From Bradysia coprophila (taxonomy: Eukaryota; Arthropoda; Insecta; Diptera; Sciaridae): a DNA stretch of 64,000 nucleotides. Each line of letters begins with the position of its first letter. Within the stretch, counting starts at the first letter, position 1. A program made the translations under genes and the position numbers. The notes beneath the pieces were generated by a model. It ran no database searches and was not told the origin of the DNA. It worked only from the letters and a program-made list of their open reading frames with translations. Location: positions 11,068,001 to 11,132,000 of the forward strand of contig NW_023503493.1 of the NCBI RefSeq assembly GCF_014529535.1, written 5' to 3'. Of the stretch, positions 1 through 22,834 are shown piece after piece.

Positions 1-1587
1 AAGAAAGAGTGAAAATGCAAATTTCCTTCGCGCCCACATTTCAAAATATGTACGAAAATACGTAAGTACCATAAATTTAAGGTACTCACACACACTACTG
101 AATATTTCGTATTTGCTTTTGCTTCAGCGCTTGAACAAAATATTTACATAGAAGGCCTGTCTATCCCACTATTATGTCATTGGCGATCACTATAATTGAA
201 AATTATGTGGAAATATGACGTTAAATATGAAACGTTAAATGTGTTTGTGTAATATTTTTTTAACTTGAGTAAATCTAAATCGATTTTCAAAAACGATTTG
301 TTCGAAGGAGAACTGAATTCCTCAGGTCAAGTTTTTAAATGGGCGTTATCAGCTCAATGGTCTGGGAGTAGTTCTCGAAAAACCGATATGCTCATTGTTT
401 CTTTTCCTATGGAACACGATAACTAACTCAGCTAATTCAGCTAACTTTCTAGACCTGGTTTTCATTCAAAGAAGCATTTCCTCAAAAAAAAAAATTTCCT
501 GTTTTTCTGATTATGGTACTCGGGGGCATAATGTTACAATTCTTCCTTCGAGTGAAAATCAATAAATCAATATTAAAATAATAATATAACGAGTGAGCAC
601 ATCTTTGCTGACTCCAATATCTTTTTTAAGCATTTTTTCAGTAAAGTCGACATTAAAAAATTTCGAATAGAAGGGAGAATATGATCGAATTTTTGAAGTA
701 ATAGTAGGAAAAGTAGACAAAAATTCCAACAGGTTGAATGGAAACTAATTACAAGATTCGCCTGTGGCGCATCGAAATTCTGGAAAAAGAATCAAAACTT
801 TAACCTTGCTTGTGATCATTATTTCTTCCATCCTTCGATGAAATACATGCAAATGATGTAGGTCGACGAAGGAAGTGTATTGACTAAAAACCACATAATT
901 GAGGAAATTATTCTATGCGAGGAAAATGTATTTCTCAGCATTTGTCCAAAATTTGAGGAACGTATTCAACCTGGTTTTATTTAAACATACAGTCTCGCTA
1001 GGTTGAAATACGACATGTTTCTGATTAGGGAGTTGTGGTTTGTAATTGAATTCACAAGAATTTCGTTTGACAAATGAAGATCTGGATTTCTGTTTTCTGA
1101 ATTTTTATACTTAAATACCAAATCTAGATTTTCGTTTGTTAGACGAAATTTATATGGGATCTATTACAAACCCTTACCTCAGAAACATGTCAGATCAGCG
1201 ACTGTATTCAGCCTTTCACCTTTCCGGTGAGATGCATTAGTTAACCTACATCTTTAACACTATCTTTTCGTGAAGGTTTCGAGTCCTCTATTCAGGTGTA
1301 TGATCAGTACAGCTACAGGTCATGTCAAAGTATACTTTAAAAAAAATCTCATCTCATATAAAGCCTTAGAATTTGTTGGTGGAATGGACTTAAATGACTT
1401 ACAGACTTTTTCTAATGCGTAACTTTAGTGGAAATTAGAAAAAAAATGTCCGAAATTTTTGCAGAAAATGTCCGAAATTTTTATGAATTGTCCGAAATGT
1501 CCGAATTTCGGACAAGGCAAAATTTGGTGGGACGCCTGCCTACGGCCTTCGAGAAATTAAATTAATTTCGGAAAAATTGATTTTCAG
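1..1587. other. AT-rich non-coding DNA upstream of the acidic protein gene
   Basis: I see no supported gene here. The missing 5' exon or exons of the acidic protein may lie in this stretch or left of the window, but no candidate exon with the right phase (phase 0 into position 1588) stood out. A short direct repeat of a 'tgtccgaaattttt' type motif occurs around 1446-1520. Confidence 0.5.
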
Positions 1588-2473
1588 AAGGGCGGACCCG
1601 GTAAAGTAACAAAAGCTAGTCCAAAGGCTGCCCCGAAACGCAAATCGGCTGGTCCAAAGAGTACAAAGCGACCGGCGGCGAAAAAGTCCAAAAAAGACGA
1701 TTCTGAAGAGGAGGACGAAGACGAGGAAGAGGACGAGTCCGAAGAGGAATTGGACGACGACGAAGAGGAAGAAGAGAGTAACGACGGAAAAACGCCAAAG
1801 AAGGCGGTAAGTTGACCGATTTTCGGTTCGCAGAAACAACGTTAGCAATTGACTGTTACAATTTCCAGACACCTCAAAAGAAGACAAAATCGTCGCTCAA
1901 TGCCAAAGGCTTTCCGGATAAGGATGGGAAGTTCGATTTATACATTTTCAAAAACGATTTGTCAAAGGACTTCAAAAATGATCCGAAACTTTGTAAGTAT
2001 ATCGAAGGCGGGTGCGCTCGACGACCGGACAGTTTTCGCTAACGTCTGTGTTTTTCCATTCAAATCAGGTATGTGGCGTCGAGATGGATCGAGTCTACTG
2101 CAGAAATATCTTAAAGCACAAGACGACGACAATGACAAGGACATTTTATTCAAAGCCTCGTCAGTGGTAAGTCGATTTTCTTTCTCGTTGAGACGATCTG
2201 TGACCGAAAGCTAAACGAAATCATCCCATTTTCCGATTGCAGTATTCCTGTTGGGAGGAGAAACGCAAACACGATTTCTTTGAGATCAAAGTTCAGTGTG
2301 TCGGTGATAAGAAAGACGGTGTGGTGAAAGTACTTGACGTTGAAGAATTAACGAAATTCGCATTGGAAGATCGTCCAATGATCGATACGGGCATCAATGA
2401 GGAGGATGGCGGCGATGGCGAAGAGAACGAAGAGGATGAGGACGAAGGCGACGAGCCGGAAGATGAAGAGTAA
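1588..2473 (+). CDS. Acidic, lysine-rich nuclear-type protein, unrecognised family (5' partial)
   Basis: Four exons fit with clean GT-AG junctions and consistent phase: 1588-1806, 1869-1992, 2069-2166 and 2243-2473, giving 223 residues up to the TAA. The first exon opens in frame after a 'ttttcag' acceptor, so at least one exon lies upstream. The first part is basic (Lys/Ala/Pro rich, with a KRPAAKKSKK stretch that looks like a nuclear localisation signal) followed by a long Asp/Glu run. The middle is a compact, probably folded part with WRRDGSSLLQKY and YSCWEEKRKHDFFEIKVQC. The end is again a Glu/Asp tail finishing EPEDEE. The composition suggests a chromatin or nucleolar protein, but I do not recognise the family and assign no function. 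The exon 2/3 junction gives a Cys-Met before WRRDG; a nearby alternative acceptor cannot be excluded. Confidence 0.72.
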
Positions 2474-3071
2474 GCCGAGTAAAACCGGGTTTGCTCGACG
2501 AAACAGTAAAACACCTCCCACCCCGCAAGCATTTTGTTTTTCATTCGAGTCTTTTTTTTTGAACTTTTTTTTTCAATTTCACAAAACCAATTTTGGTTTG
2601 ACAATATATTCAAAGACAAATCTGAATGTGTGAGAGATTTCAGCGTTACGTTTATCGTTGTTCAGTAATTTCACTACACAGAAAACCGAATCGTTACGAG
2701 AGAAATCGACGCCACTTTAGATTGTAAGAGAAATATTTTGGGATTTTTACCGGGAAAAATTTTAAACTTTTAAAAAAATGAGAAATTTTTACCCAGACTG
2801 TCACTAAATGCTTGATATAAATATTGAATTCCATGTTCGTTCGTTGACGTATAAATATAGAAAAGTAAAAATTTAAACAAAATGTAAAATCAGCTCTTAA
2901 GGGACACATTAATTAGGCAGCGTTACATTCACAGAAAACAAACAAACAAAAAAAAGCAAACTGAGAAACTGAACGAATCAAGAAGAAAATGTACAATTTG
3001 ACACTCGACATGTAATATTTTATGTTCAAATTTGTAATTGCGATTGTGAATTCAATTTAAATCTAAAAACA

Positions 3072-3077
3072 AATAAA
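3072..3077 (+). terminator. Probable polyadenylation signal of the acidic protein gene
   Basis: A canonical AATAAA lies about 600 bases after the stop codon at 2473. It would give an AT-rich 3' UTR of about 0.6 kb. Confidence 0.45.
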
Positions 3078-5471
3078 AATCTTAATATGGACAGAAGTGT
3101 GTTGCTTTGGCGTATATGGTCGTATATAACACTTTTCCGTCATAAAGAGCCATTCCTACTGAGAACAAAGTTTGACGCTCGACCACTTAAGACGAAATGG
3201 AAGTCATAAGTTTACAACGGGCAGATAATGACTTTCGCACAGTTGATTTGGCATAGCCCTCATAGTCGAGACTAGCATGGGACATAAATCTTACCAAGCA
3301 GCCAAGAATTTTCGTCTGTTTCAAAACTTTGGCAGAACACATTGTATGAATAGTATGTAAATATTCAGACCTATGGCGACTAGATTATGTTTGAGATTCC
3401 ACTAGTGAAGCACAAATACAGATCCTCTGTTTCCAGCTGCATGCCTTGCTTCTATAATCATGGAAATTTTACGGTTTTTGATAAGAAGTCACTAAGGCAC
3501 TTTCATGAACTATCAAATACCCGAAGGCGCGAACTCTGAGGTCGGACATGGAATAGCTATTTGTAGGCAGGTTGGAAATTGAATTTCGAAAATTTGTTCA
3601 CCCGAGAGAATGTAAATTCCAACTTTTCTCCCGAGGTTAACAACGTTTTTCACAACAAAGGCTTCCGAAGTTTAAGCGGAGGGGAGAAAATACCTATTTT
3701 CTCGCCTGCTTGATGAAAATAATGTTTTCTTCCCGGCAACCGAGTCAAAATGTCCCTTGACCTTAATACTGAATTCACCGTCTATACATTTCCCAGCGCT
3801 TTGTTCAGCGAAGGACTAATTTCCCGGTATCTAAATTATTTACGAAAAAAATTCCCGGTAACCTTATTATCACTAAGGATGTGTATACCAGTGTTAACTG
3901 TGCGAAAGGTGCGAAATGTATGCGATTCGATCTCTCAACTCTCTCGAATTGGCATTGCCCTCATAGCACAACTGAAGTTAGTTCTGCGGAAATCTCTCTC
4001 CGTTAACGTTATTATACACCAGCTCGAACCTCGAACCCTTTAGATGCTAAATAGTGAGTGAGATCTCATCATAGATCCAGAACTCGTACTGGCGTTGTCG
4101 TCACTCATCGGACGGCGGATTGGTGTAATATTGGAAGACTTTGCCAATTGAGAAACAGTTGTTTGACTACATTTGTTTAGGGCTCTTTACCTAACGAGGG
4201 TAATGTATACCTAAAGCCGTCACATGCCGTAGAAAATTGGTGTCAAAATGAAGGTATTGGATCCGTTTGAAATTTAAGAATGAATTTGCGAAATCTTCAT
4301 CCAGCTTATATCAAAATGAAATTCAAGCCACATCCGATCCGAATGATCCATGGCTCTATAGAATCGATAGTCTCCCCTGACAAGTTTGTGGAACAACTTT
4401 TTTCTGGTTGTCTTTTTATTTTTGGCAGTGGAGTTGTAAAAGTGAGCTGTGTCACATGTTGAAAAATATTTATTTGTGAACTCAAAGTTGAATTATTTCG
4501 CCAATAAACAGACGATTTATTTGGAAGTGTGCAGGTTTGTAGTGCTTAGAAAGACGCTGCGATACATACCCAGAAAAGGTCGAAAAGTCCGTGCGTGGAA
4601 GCGCTAGACATCGAAAATCAGTATATGGTTTTCGGTTTCGGAATCTCTTGGACAGCAGCGACCAAACAAGTTTGACAATGGATAGTAGAGAGTAGTCCAC
4701 CAGGAGCCCAACGATACTACGGAAGCCGTTAGCCGTCGCTGTCCAAGGTTGTGACAGGAAATTAAGAAAATTTGACTACGCCGGAGAACTTCTAAGGGCT
4801 CATCTGTCGCCATAAAGCAACTAAAGAACGAAAAACATAGTGGTAACGAGGTCTGCTATCTCCTACACTGTCGATACCATCTCCAATGCTGACGACTTCA
4901 TCCATGGTTTGTGAGGCAAATGATGACCACTGTCCATACTGTAGAAAAAGTCGTGTCATGACGCAAATTGTTTAAGTAAGTTATCCCCGTCCAAAGGCAT
5001 CGAAAAATTGTTATGAAATTCTCGTTCTTACAGAGAAATCGTGAATGAACTGAAAAAGAACCCGTGAGTAGAGTGGACTAATCGCCACTACGTTAGATAT
5101 TACACAAACACCGCTACATCGTGTTGGAAAAATGCTTCAGTCCGTGACGATGTCTGGCATATGCTTGATTCATTGGGTCATTGTCAGCGTAACCAAAAGA
5201 TAAATTAAACAATTTGCTAAGCACCACACAAGAGTCGTTTATTAATAGTTTCTTGGGGGTACAAAGTATGCATACACCAGCAATGATAAAATAACAATTT
5301 TATTGTCCAGCCACATTAAGACATTCTCTTCGTTTTTTTTTTTTTGGTTTCAATGACATCAACAACGAGCGATAATACTTAAAAAGTAGTTTTGTGGTTT
5401 CCGTTTTTACAGAATGTTAGTTGTACTGTACACGGTATGAACACATCGTATCACACCAACACAATTGATCA
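3078..5471. other. Intergenic DNA without a supported gene
   Basis: Only short frames without exon-like boundaries or recognisable proteins are present. I see no RNA gene and no clear transposon ends. Confidence 0.5.
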
Positions 5472-8400
5472 CTAATGTTCCGGTTTCGCCACCAACGTCA
5501 CCTGTGGCCTTTCGATATCGTTTTTGCTTTGTACCAGTTTTAATTCCCGATGCCTCGATTCGATTTTGCCGGCTCGGACGAGATCTGTAAGGTAAAAATG
5601 TGTTTCAGTGCAAAGTGCAAGAGATGCTGTACAGTTAAAGAAAATTTAGTATCTGGGTTTTCCAACGTTCTTCATCTGATTTTTAACCCACAACTAATGA
5701 ATTCTAAAAAAGTATCTGACTTGACCTGAACTGAACTTGGTTCCATTCAAGGTAATTCTTTCAGGTTGCCTGAATTGTTCGCACAAATTCTCCAATTCGG
5801 GTCAGGTCAAAAATGTTCAAAGGTTGAGATGTTTTCAACGGGTTCAGGTTCCTGAAACCCGACTTGCTGCAGGGATTGAAACCCGACTTGCTACATTGAT
5901 GCTGCAGGGAAGGCTGACTCTCTGTACATCTGCTATATTTTTAGTCAAAACTCTCGTGGATCTGCTCGCACCAAGCAGTGCGTATACGCTAGCTGTAGGT
6001 CTTTCCAAGGCCGACATTCGTACAACATTACAATAATTTTAAATAATTTTTTCTTGAGGTTTTGCCGAAAAACTGTTTTCGGTACACTCCTCTGACATGT
6101 CTTTACTTTTGAACGCTTTTCAAAGATTTTTTTTCGAAAGTGAAAGATTCGTGTTTGCTAGAATTGAAAGACGAATCCAACGAGCTATCAGCCATTAAGA
6201 TCGGAGACCGCTTGTTCCCCAATCGACTAAAGTCTTGGCGATATGACTCTTAAAAACGTCTCTGGAAGGACTTCTTCCTGACACATCTTGAATATACTCA
6301 ACTCATCGACAATTTTGTTCGGTTGATTTGACTTTCTGTGAGCCTTATTTCACAAGCTCCCTCCTAAATACGTTAGACAGAACATAAATTAACCAAAACT
6401 AACCGAAAAGGATTTTTGGTAAATTTCGGTAATTTTCGGCAAATTTCGGTAATTTTCAGTAATAAAGCTCTGAATTATATGCCCTGTCACCTACGATTTC
6501 GATTACACATAAGGACAAAGCAAGTCAGCACTCGATAAGAACCCAGCCAATTCAACTTTCAAAAACCTAGAACCCAAAGATTCCAAAGAATCCTAAATCC
6601 TCAATTATTAGACCAGATATGGTTTCTCCTGGTGCAGTCAAATGTTTCCCTGTTACCATGTGACCTCAATTCGCAATGCTTTTAAGAAACGATAAAACAC
6701 TTCGCTTGTACTCATTAAAAAAAAAATCCTCACCACTTGGCATTGCTGCAATAGTGTTCGAAATGACAGCCTGAAGCGATGCAATTGTATTCTCGAATGC
6801 TACTTGTAAATTGGCCGATAAGCTGCTATGAGCTAAAAATAGCGACGCGAACAAATCACCAGTGCCGGTGAAATTGATTCCATTGCCTTGTTTCGGAATT
6901 GATAGCGAAAACAGTTGCCGTTGCTTATCTAGATAGACGGATGATTGTGATGCGTCATTTCAGCCACAAATAACCGAGATAGCATACCTTTCGTTTGATG
7001 ACTTAAAAACGCAAGTAATTGATCGGGCGTTCCCAAACTGGTCGACGACAAAGCTACCGTGTTCACACCCCGTTCATGAAACCAATTCAACGATTTCAGC
7101 GTGTCCTCTTTGGTTTTGATATTTTCATGTCCGGTTAACAGTTCCATTTCGTACTGGTTCGGGGTGCATATGTCGGCCAATGGAATGATTTCATCACGAT
7201 AGATTGGCAGAAGTGTCTTCGGCACGTACATTTCACCATTGTCGCCCATTACCGGGTCACAGACTATAGGCGAAAATTAATTGGCGAATTAGGAAGATTT
7301 GATCGTGGAATGGTCATTCTAAAAAGTCTGCCTTACCGTACACGATATTCGGATTCACTTCCCGCAGTTTCCGAACGATATCGGCGATTTTTCTCAGAAA
7401 TTGATCGTTTCCAATGTAACCAGTGAGTAGATGGGTGTAATTGTCCAGTAAATTGTTTTGTACGAGGCCGGCGAATACATCGTCTGCATTATATAGAAAT
7501 CGATGTGTCAAGTAAATACACACCCTTGAAGGAGAACATTAAAACGGAAGCTAGAAATTACCCAATTGTTTCTCGTCCAGCACCTGTCCTTTGATGAACT
7601 TGTAGCCGGTGTGGTTCGAGAATTGTACCGAATTTATTGCATCCACTTCGAACCCGAGGACCTTTCGGATGGAAAGAAAAATATTTTTTTTGTGTTAGGT
7701 TGGTTTAGCTATATAATGTCTTCGAACGGATTGAGAATCGCATGGTAGTCGATCAATTGGGGTTCCTTACTAGAACGCTTCACTTGCTTGAACATATCTT
7801 CGAACCCTAATTTTTCTTATCGCTAAACTAAAGCGTTCTGTAAGTGCACGGACTCCCTGCGGACCTGGCTCACTTATGCTATATCCTACCTACTTAAAGG
7901 GAATATTCACCAATTGGATTGATTCACTGAATGTAAAACTGTTATTTGTGAAATTTATGAACTTGATGAAATTATGATTTTTCAAAATTTCACAAATTTC
8001 GTGAAATTTTCCAAAGATTCGTTAAATTTCACATAATTTCGTGAAATTTCGGTAAGTCTCTCAAATTTCGTTAAATTTCACAAATATTAGGCCGTGGCAC
8101 TGAATGAATTTTCCTGCTATTGTACGAATTGAACGTACATCACCACGAAAAGACTCAATAGACGACAGCTAAAATGAGAAACTCACTAAGAACCTTGGAT
8201 TCGTTTAGCACAATGAAAGCGAAAGACTAAATACGTTTTCAATTAAAAATTGTCGAACGACCTTCACCAATAATTTGGTGTTTCACTTCGAAATAATTAT
8301 CTGGATCATTCATTTTCACGATCCAGAATCCTTGATACCAAGAAGCTCCAACAGTTCGCATATAGTCCATATGTTCACCGCAAAAGCATTGATTTATGTA

Positions 8401-8677
8401 GGTTGAATAGTGTGAGCCTTATAGTGATACTAATCGGTTATTATTGAACTGATTGAATTGAAGGCCATCAATTTTTTGTATTTTTTTTCTTAGTTTGACT
8501 TAGATATGAATCTCAATAACTACAATCCACTTGATCAGCTCAAGACACAAGACATGTAGATGTAAGGAGAAATTTATGAGAACTTACTTGTAGTGGAAAT
8601 GTAGCACTTTTGTTTCCCACATAGCCATGTACGACATGACTTTGTATCGACAGCACACGATATGATTTATCACTCAT
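5472..8677 (-). CDS. Pdxk: Pyridoxal kinase
   Basis: This is vitamin B6 salvage kinase (PfkB/ribokinase superfamily): ATP-dependent 5'-phosphorylation of pyridoxal, pyridoxine and pyridoxamine in the cytosol. Six exons in transcript order: 8588-8677, 7562-7661, 7337-7483, 6988-7263, 6734-6928, 5472-5584. All junctions are GT-AG and in phase, giving 306 residues, close to the human enzyme's 312. Visible family motifs are [19 protein letters not shown] at the N-terminus, [52 protein letters not shown], the catalytic anion-hole motif [10 protein letters not shown] and the C-terminal [11 protein letters not shown]. The intron at 6929-6987 is only 59 bases and contains a stop in the upstream frame, so an unspliced reading looks frameshifted. 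The start chosen is the ATG at 8677; an in-frame ATG at 8782 would add 35 basic residues. Confidence 0.95.
5690..5890. repeat. Degenerate AGGTTCAGG-type repeat tract
   Basis: This stretch in the last pyridoxal kinase intron is rich in variants of 'tcaggttcctgaaacccg' and 'gggtcaggtc'. Similar tracts occur at 14433-14690, 41206-41345 and 44085-44340. It behaves like a dispersed, decayed short-motif repeat. Confidence 0.5.
6413..6466. repeat. Short tandem repeat, about 12-base unit
   Basis: Repeated units of 'aatttcggtaattttcggca' type occur within the last intron of pyridoxal kinase. Confidence 0.6.
7985..8090. repeat. Degenerate tandem repeat in the first intron of pyridoxal kinase
   Basis: Repeated 'aaatttcacaaatttcgtg' variants. 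The rest of this 0.9-kb intron (7662-8587) holds nothing I can support. Confidence 0.5.
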
Positions 8678-8782
8678 GATTTTATGATTTTTACCAATGT
8701 AACGAACACTTTTAATTAATGACGAACAATTCGTCGGAAAATTGTTGCCTACTCGTCGATATAAACTGTTCAAAAGACTCAT

Positions 8783-10023
8783 GACAAGTGAGGATATATG
8801 GTTACAAAAAAAAATTAAACTAAGCAAAATTTCAAATCATAAAAAAATCAACAATTCATTCAACACAATTGTCTTAGACGTGTAATTAAGTGTACAGCTG
8901 AGCTGGTGTGTGTAAAGTGTAAATAGATTAAACGTTATCAGCAGATTTGTTTGATTGACTCTTAATTAGTCAAACAAGCATGTTGTTGCTTCAAGAATTA
9001 TTTATAAATTTAAAGAAAAATAAATATTCAAGAAGTCATGGAACTGTCATGCCTGTTAATCTCTCCCTCTCACACATTTTCTGATAAGATATATTTACAC
9101 CTCTCTTCGATGCATGATAAACACATACGGAGCGCATAAAAAATCGTAAATGTTGAGATTGGACGCGTTCAATTCCACGAAATTGAACGTTTTTCTGCGC
9201 GAACAGTGTGAATTGAAGAATAGTTATTTGTTTGCAGAAGGGACAATTTCATCAAGGGCGAGGTTTTTGGTGTGTAATTTCGCTCGAGTTGGAATTTCCT
9301 ATTTCTCCCAGAGGTGAACAGTGTTCACTGTACACAACGTTCTTCATACGTGCATGTTGTGCCTAGTGTGACTAGGGATAAAAAGATGGAAAGTAGAGTT
9401 TTCGTGTGTTGATCCCAGGTCAGCAAACACACGAAAACGAGACTTTTCCTCTTTTTATCCCGAGTTATGTACTGGATTTTACATGCTGAGGGCGTCGAAA
9501 GTAGTTCTTGAAACATGTACGGTTTTTGACGCATGTAGCATTACAAAACTCGGGATAAAACTGAAATGTCACAACTCGTGAAATTGCCTAAAAACAATCG
9601 TCCAAAACAGATACACAAATGAAAGTGTCGTTTTAGTGTGTATATTGACCTCGGCTTCGCCTCAAACAAGAGTTTTTCCTCTTTGAAACTGTCACTTTGT
9701 TTTGGTTTTGAAAATGGTGAAACAAATTTCAGAATTTTTCTCGTTGTTTGGGCCCTCAGCATTAACAGTGATACGCATCTGGACGGTAGATTTTAGGCAA
9801 CTTAGCGATTTCGTATTTTACACAATGGAACTCAACAAAAAACAAAAAATAAATTGACTGGGTCTAAGCGGCTGGGAATCTGTCAGCAAAAATGCTCAAG
9901 ACATTCGCCATTTTTGCATAAACGACATAAACAGAATCGCCATTATTAAAATCGCGTCGCAAATAATATTCTTCAAATTTCAATTAATATTCAAGAATAC
10001 GTTCTCCGACCTCCCGAATTAAA
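8783..10023. other. Divergent promoter region between pyridoxal kinase and FAM76, with repeats
   Basis: The two genes are transcribed away from each other, so this 1.2-kb gap should hold both promoters; I see no convincing TATA box. It also holds dispersed-repeat copies. One carries 'cgagttatgt' near 9461 and 'acacacgaaaa' near 9425. A second has inward-facing 'attgcctaaaaacaatcgtc' near 9580 and 'ctggacggtagattttaggc' near 9779. Confidence 0.45.
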
Positions 10024-20422
<10,399 letters not shown>

Positions 20423-20614
20423 AACGTAATAGTTTTTCGTTTTGTTGTTGTTGCTGTGTGGAAGTGCGTACAAAGGAGTGACGAAATTATTATGGGTAAA
20501 TTGCGGACAATTTGAGAATGTTGTGCCGCAAATTAAAGAATTTGTCGTTTTCTTTTTAATTTTACCTTTTGAATCATTAATCTTAGGTATGAATGTAACG
20601 TGTCATTTGTCCTG

Positions 20615-20620
20615 AATAAA
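20615..20620 (+). terminator. Polyadenylation signal of FAM76
   Basis: AATAAA lies about 190 bases after the FAM76 stop codon at 20422. Confidence 0.6.
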
Positions 20621-21823
20621 CAACAAAAAACAAAAATCTTTGTATTTCTCTTCCAACTTGTCTGTGGACACGGACACTTGTGGACTTTCTGTTACTTCGA
20701 GAACGGACCCTGCTTTTATATAATCGATTTTTTGAGATACGGTCAACGTCTGGTGATCCACAATCATAAGGCCACAATGTGAAACCTATGCCAAACTGTT
20801 TTATGACGGTAATAATTCTATCAGTTATAAAACCTCAGTTCTTCGACTTTACCTTTGAGTCCTTGAGTCCACAGCAACCGTACATCGTAAAAAATACAAA
20901 TTGAAGTCAAAATGAAGAGTGGAATTGAAAAATAAAAGTTTTCGTTGACTGGCTGGGCCTGACAAGTTGATAATTCAAAAATTTGGCTTATCAGGCACGC
21001 CCTCAGAAGTTATACTATCTCCCTTAATTACCACCTACATTCAGACAAGTCTTCCTTTCTGGACGTCTTCGGGAAACAATTAGTGGAACAAGGGAAAATA
21101 TTGAAAGCACTTAAGGGCTTGAGGGGTGAGCAGCACTCATTCTGTTTTTACATTCATTTTCTAGTTGGAGCTGTGCAATTTTTTAAGGGCTCAGTGGTCA
21201 TACATCAGTAACAAAACTGGAGAACATTAAAGACATTAATTTCATTAGAGCATTTTATTGCTCTAGTAATTCTCAAAAAATCAGACTCAACAACTTATTG
21301 GTTAACCTGTTATGCATACTGCTAGATTTCGTGTAGAAAATTAACAAAATTTGGATGGTCAAATAAGCAGGAAAATATCAATTGAGTTTATCTTGGTTGC
21401 CTCAGCCATCAGTTAACTTAATTTTCTTAGCAGATTCCGTGGTTGCAGGGCGTAACTACTTCGTAAACGAGAAACATATATTTCTAATAGTTTCATTTAG
21501 GTGTTTCAAGTTTATCACAAACAATAACGAATGACCTGATGGAGATTCTACAGTGTGGAATCTACACTTGAAACTATTTTTCATTTTCATTATTGCAACA
21601 CGGTTTATCGGAAATGATCGTATCGTATCGCATATATACGCGTGTCCTCAACATTCATAGATCTATTCTCTATACAATAACCCATAGTTTGTATATCTGC
21701 ACGTCTGTACAAATAACACCGCACGGCAACCAATGACGAAGACTGGTTGAATCGTCACCAAAAATTCATTGATTTTGTTTGGCTGCTTTTAATCGATTTT
21801 CACGTCGAAGGTGAAGATCACAA
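20621..21823. other. Intergenic DNA between FAM76 and the tRNA genes
   Basis: No supported gene. A short hairpin 'gcctgacaag' with 'cttatcaggc' lies near 20957-20998. Confidence 0.5.
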
Positions 21824-21894
21824 GCATCGGTGGTTCAGTGGTAGAATGCTCGCCTGCCACGCGGGCGGCCCGGGTTCGATTCCCGGCCGATGCA
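21824..21894 (+). tRNA. tRNA-Gly (anticodon GCC)
   Basis: A 71-base cloverleaf with acceptor stem GCATCGG/CCGATGC and discriminator A. The D arm is TGGTTCAGTGGTA, the anticodon loop CTGCCAC reads GCC, and the T arm is CCGGGTTCGATTCCCGG. The internal A and B boxes are intact, and a T run just downstream serves as a Pol III terminator. No intron. Confidence 0.97.
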
Positions 21895-21970
21895 ATGTTT
21901 TTTTTTATTCTTATTCCTTTAGTTTCTGCGTTTTGGCAGAAAGTTGATTTTGTACGCGAACATTTTCATG

Positions 21971-22042
21971 TCCTCGGTAGTATAGTGGTAAGTATCCCCG
22001 CCTGTCACGCGGGAGACCGGGGTTCGATTCCCCGCCGGGGAG
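21971..22042 (+). tRNA. tRNA-Asp (anticodon GTC)
   Basis: A 72-base cloverleaf with acceptor stem TCCTCGG/CCGGGGA (one G-T pair) and discriminator G. The D arm is TAGTATAGTGGTA, the anticodon loop CTGTCAC reads GTC, and the T arm is CGGGGTTCGATTCCCCG. A run of T follows within a few bases. It lies 76 bases downstream of the tRNA-Gly gene on the same strand, and each gene has its own terminator, so they are probably separate Pol III units. Confidence 0.97.
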
Positions 22043-22834
22043 GATTTTTTTTTTATTTTAGCAATTGTCTTTGTATACCTAAGGAAACTTATTCAACCGT
22101 ACAGTTTTCATCTGGTGTGATTAGGGGCAAAGTTCTAGAAAAAAATTCAGTTTTCTAGAGGATGATATATCATTTTAACAAGAGTTTTTCAGAAGCACAG
22201 ATAGAAACTCAGATAGCAATTAGGAAGAAAAGAAATTCAGGGTAATTACTCCAGCAGTAAGGGAAACTCAAGATTTTCGAAGATGTGATTTTTAAACAAA
22301 AAAGCAAGGGAATAAACACTCACCAAATGCACCAAATACTAGTTAAGTAATATGCAGATGATGCGGACCCAATACCTACGACATGGTGAATAGATGAGTC
22401 TTAGAAATCTGTCAATTTTAGGAGGACGTGGGAAAATTTAACAAATAGAAAGACATATACTCTTCGAAGGATTTTGAAATTAAAACAAAGTTTTTCAAAA
22501 CACACTAAAAACGGCCGCTCGGTTTATCAGGTGTGTAGTAATGCGTTTGGGACATTGGTCAAGATCAACATGAAATCTTTCGCTTGGGTACGTGCGTGTT
22601 GTCACAAACGTCAAAATCAACAACGCGGATTGTATTTTGTTGTTGTTGACATTAGAAAGACCTGCGTGTGAATCAGTATCTTGGAGAAAAAATCGTTCAT
22701 TCATTCTTGTAATTTTTCTCTGATGCACCAGTTGAAGCGCGGATAAGACAAAATAAGACAACAACATCGTATCGACATTATTCGGAACATTAGATTCAAT
22801 TTGATTTCAGTGTTAAGTTTAATGTGCTGTGGAT
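22043..22834. other. Region upstream of the RILP-like gene
   Basis: No gene is seen. A 'ttgatttcag' at about 22801-22810, 25 bases before the start codon, could be the acceptor of a 5' UTR intron, which would place the promoter further upstream. Confidence 0.4.

Noticed and set aside
1540..1887. 115-codon minus-strand frame across the acidic protein exon
   Set aside because: It is the complement of a Lys/Asp/Glu-rich coding exon and gives a Leu/Phe/Arg-rich artefact with no exon boundaries.
21811..22158. 115-codon frame over the tRNA genes
   Set aside because: It reads straight through both tRNA cloverleaves and their terminators. It is not protein coding.
22829..22834. Start of the RILP-like protein two codons upstream
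   Set aside because: That start is GTG. The first ATG, at 22835, fits a eukaryotic gene better.
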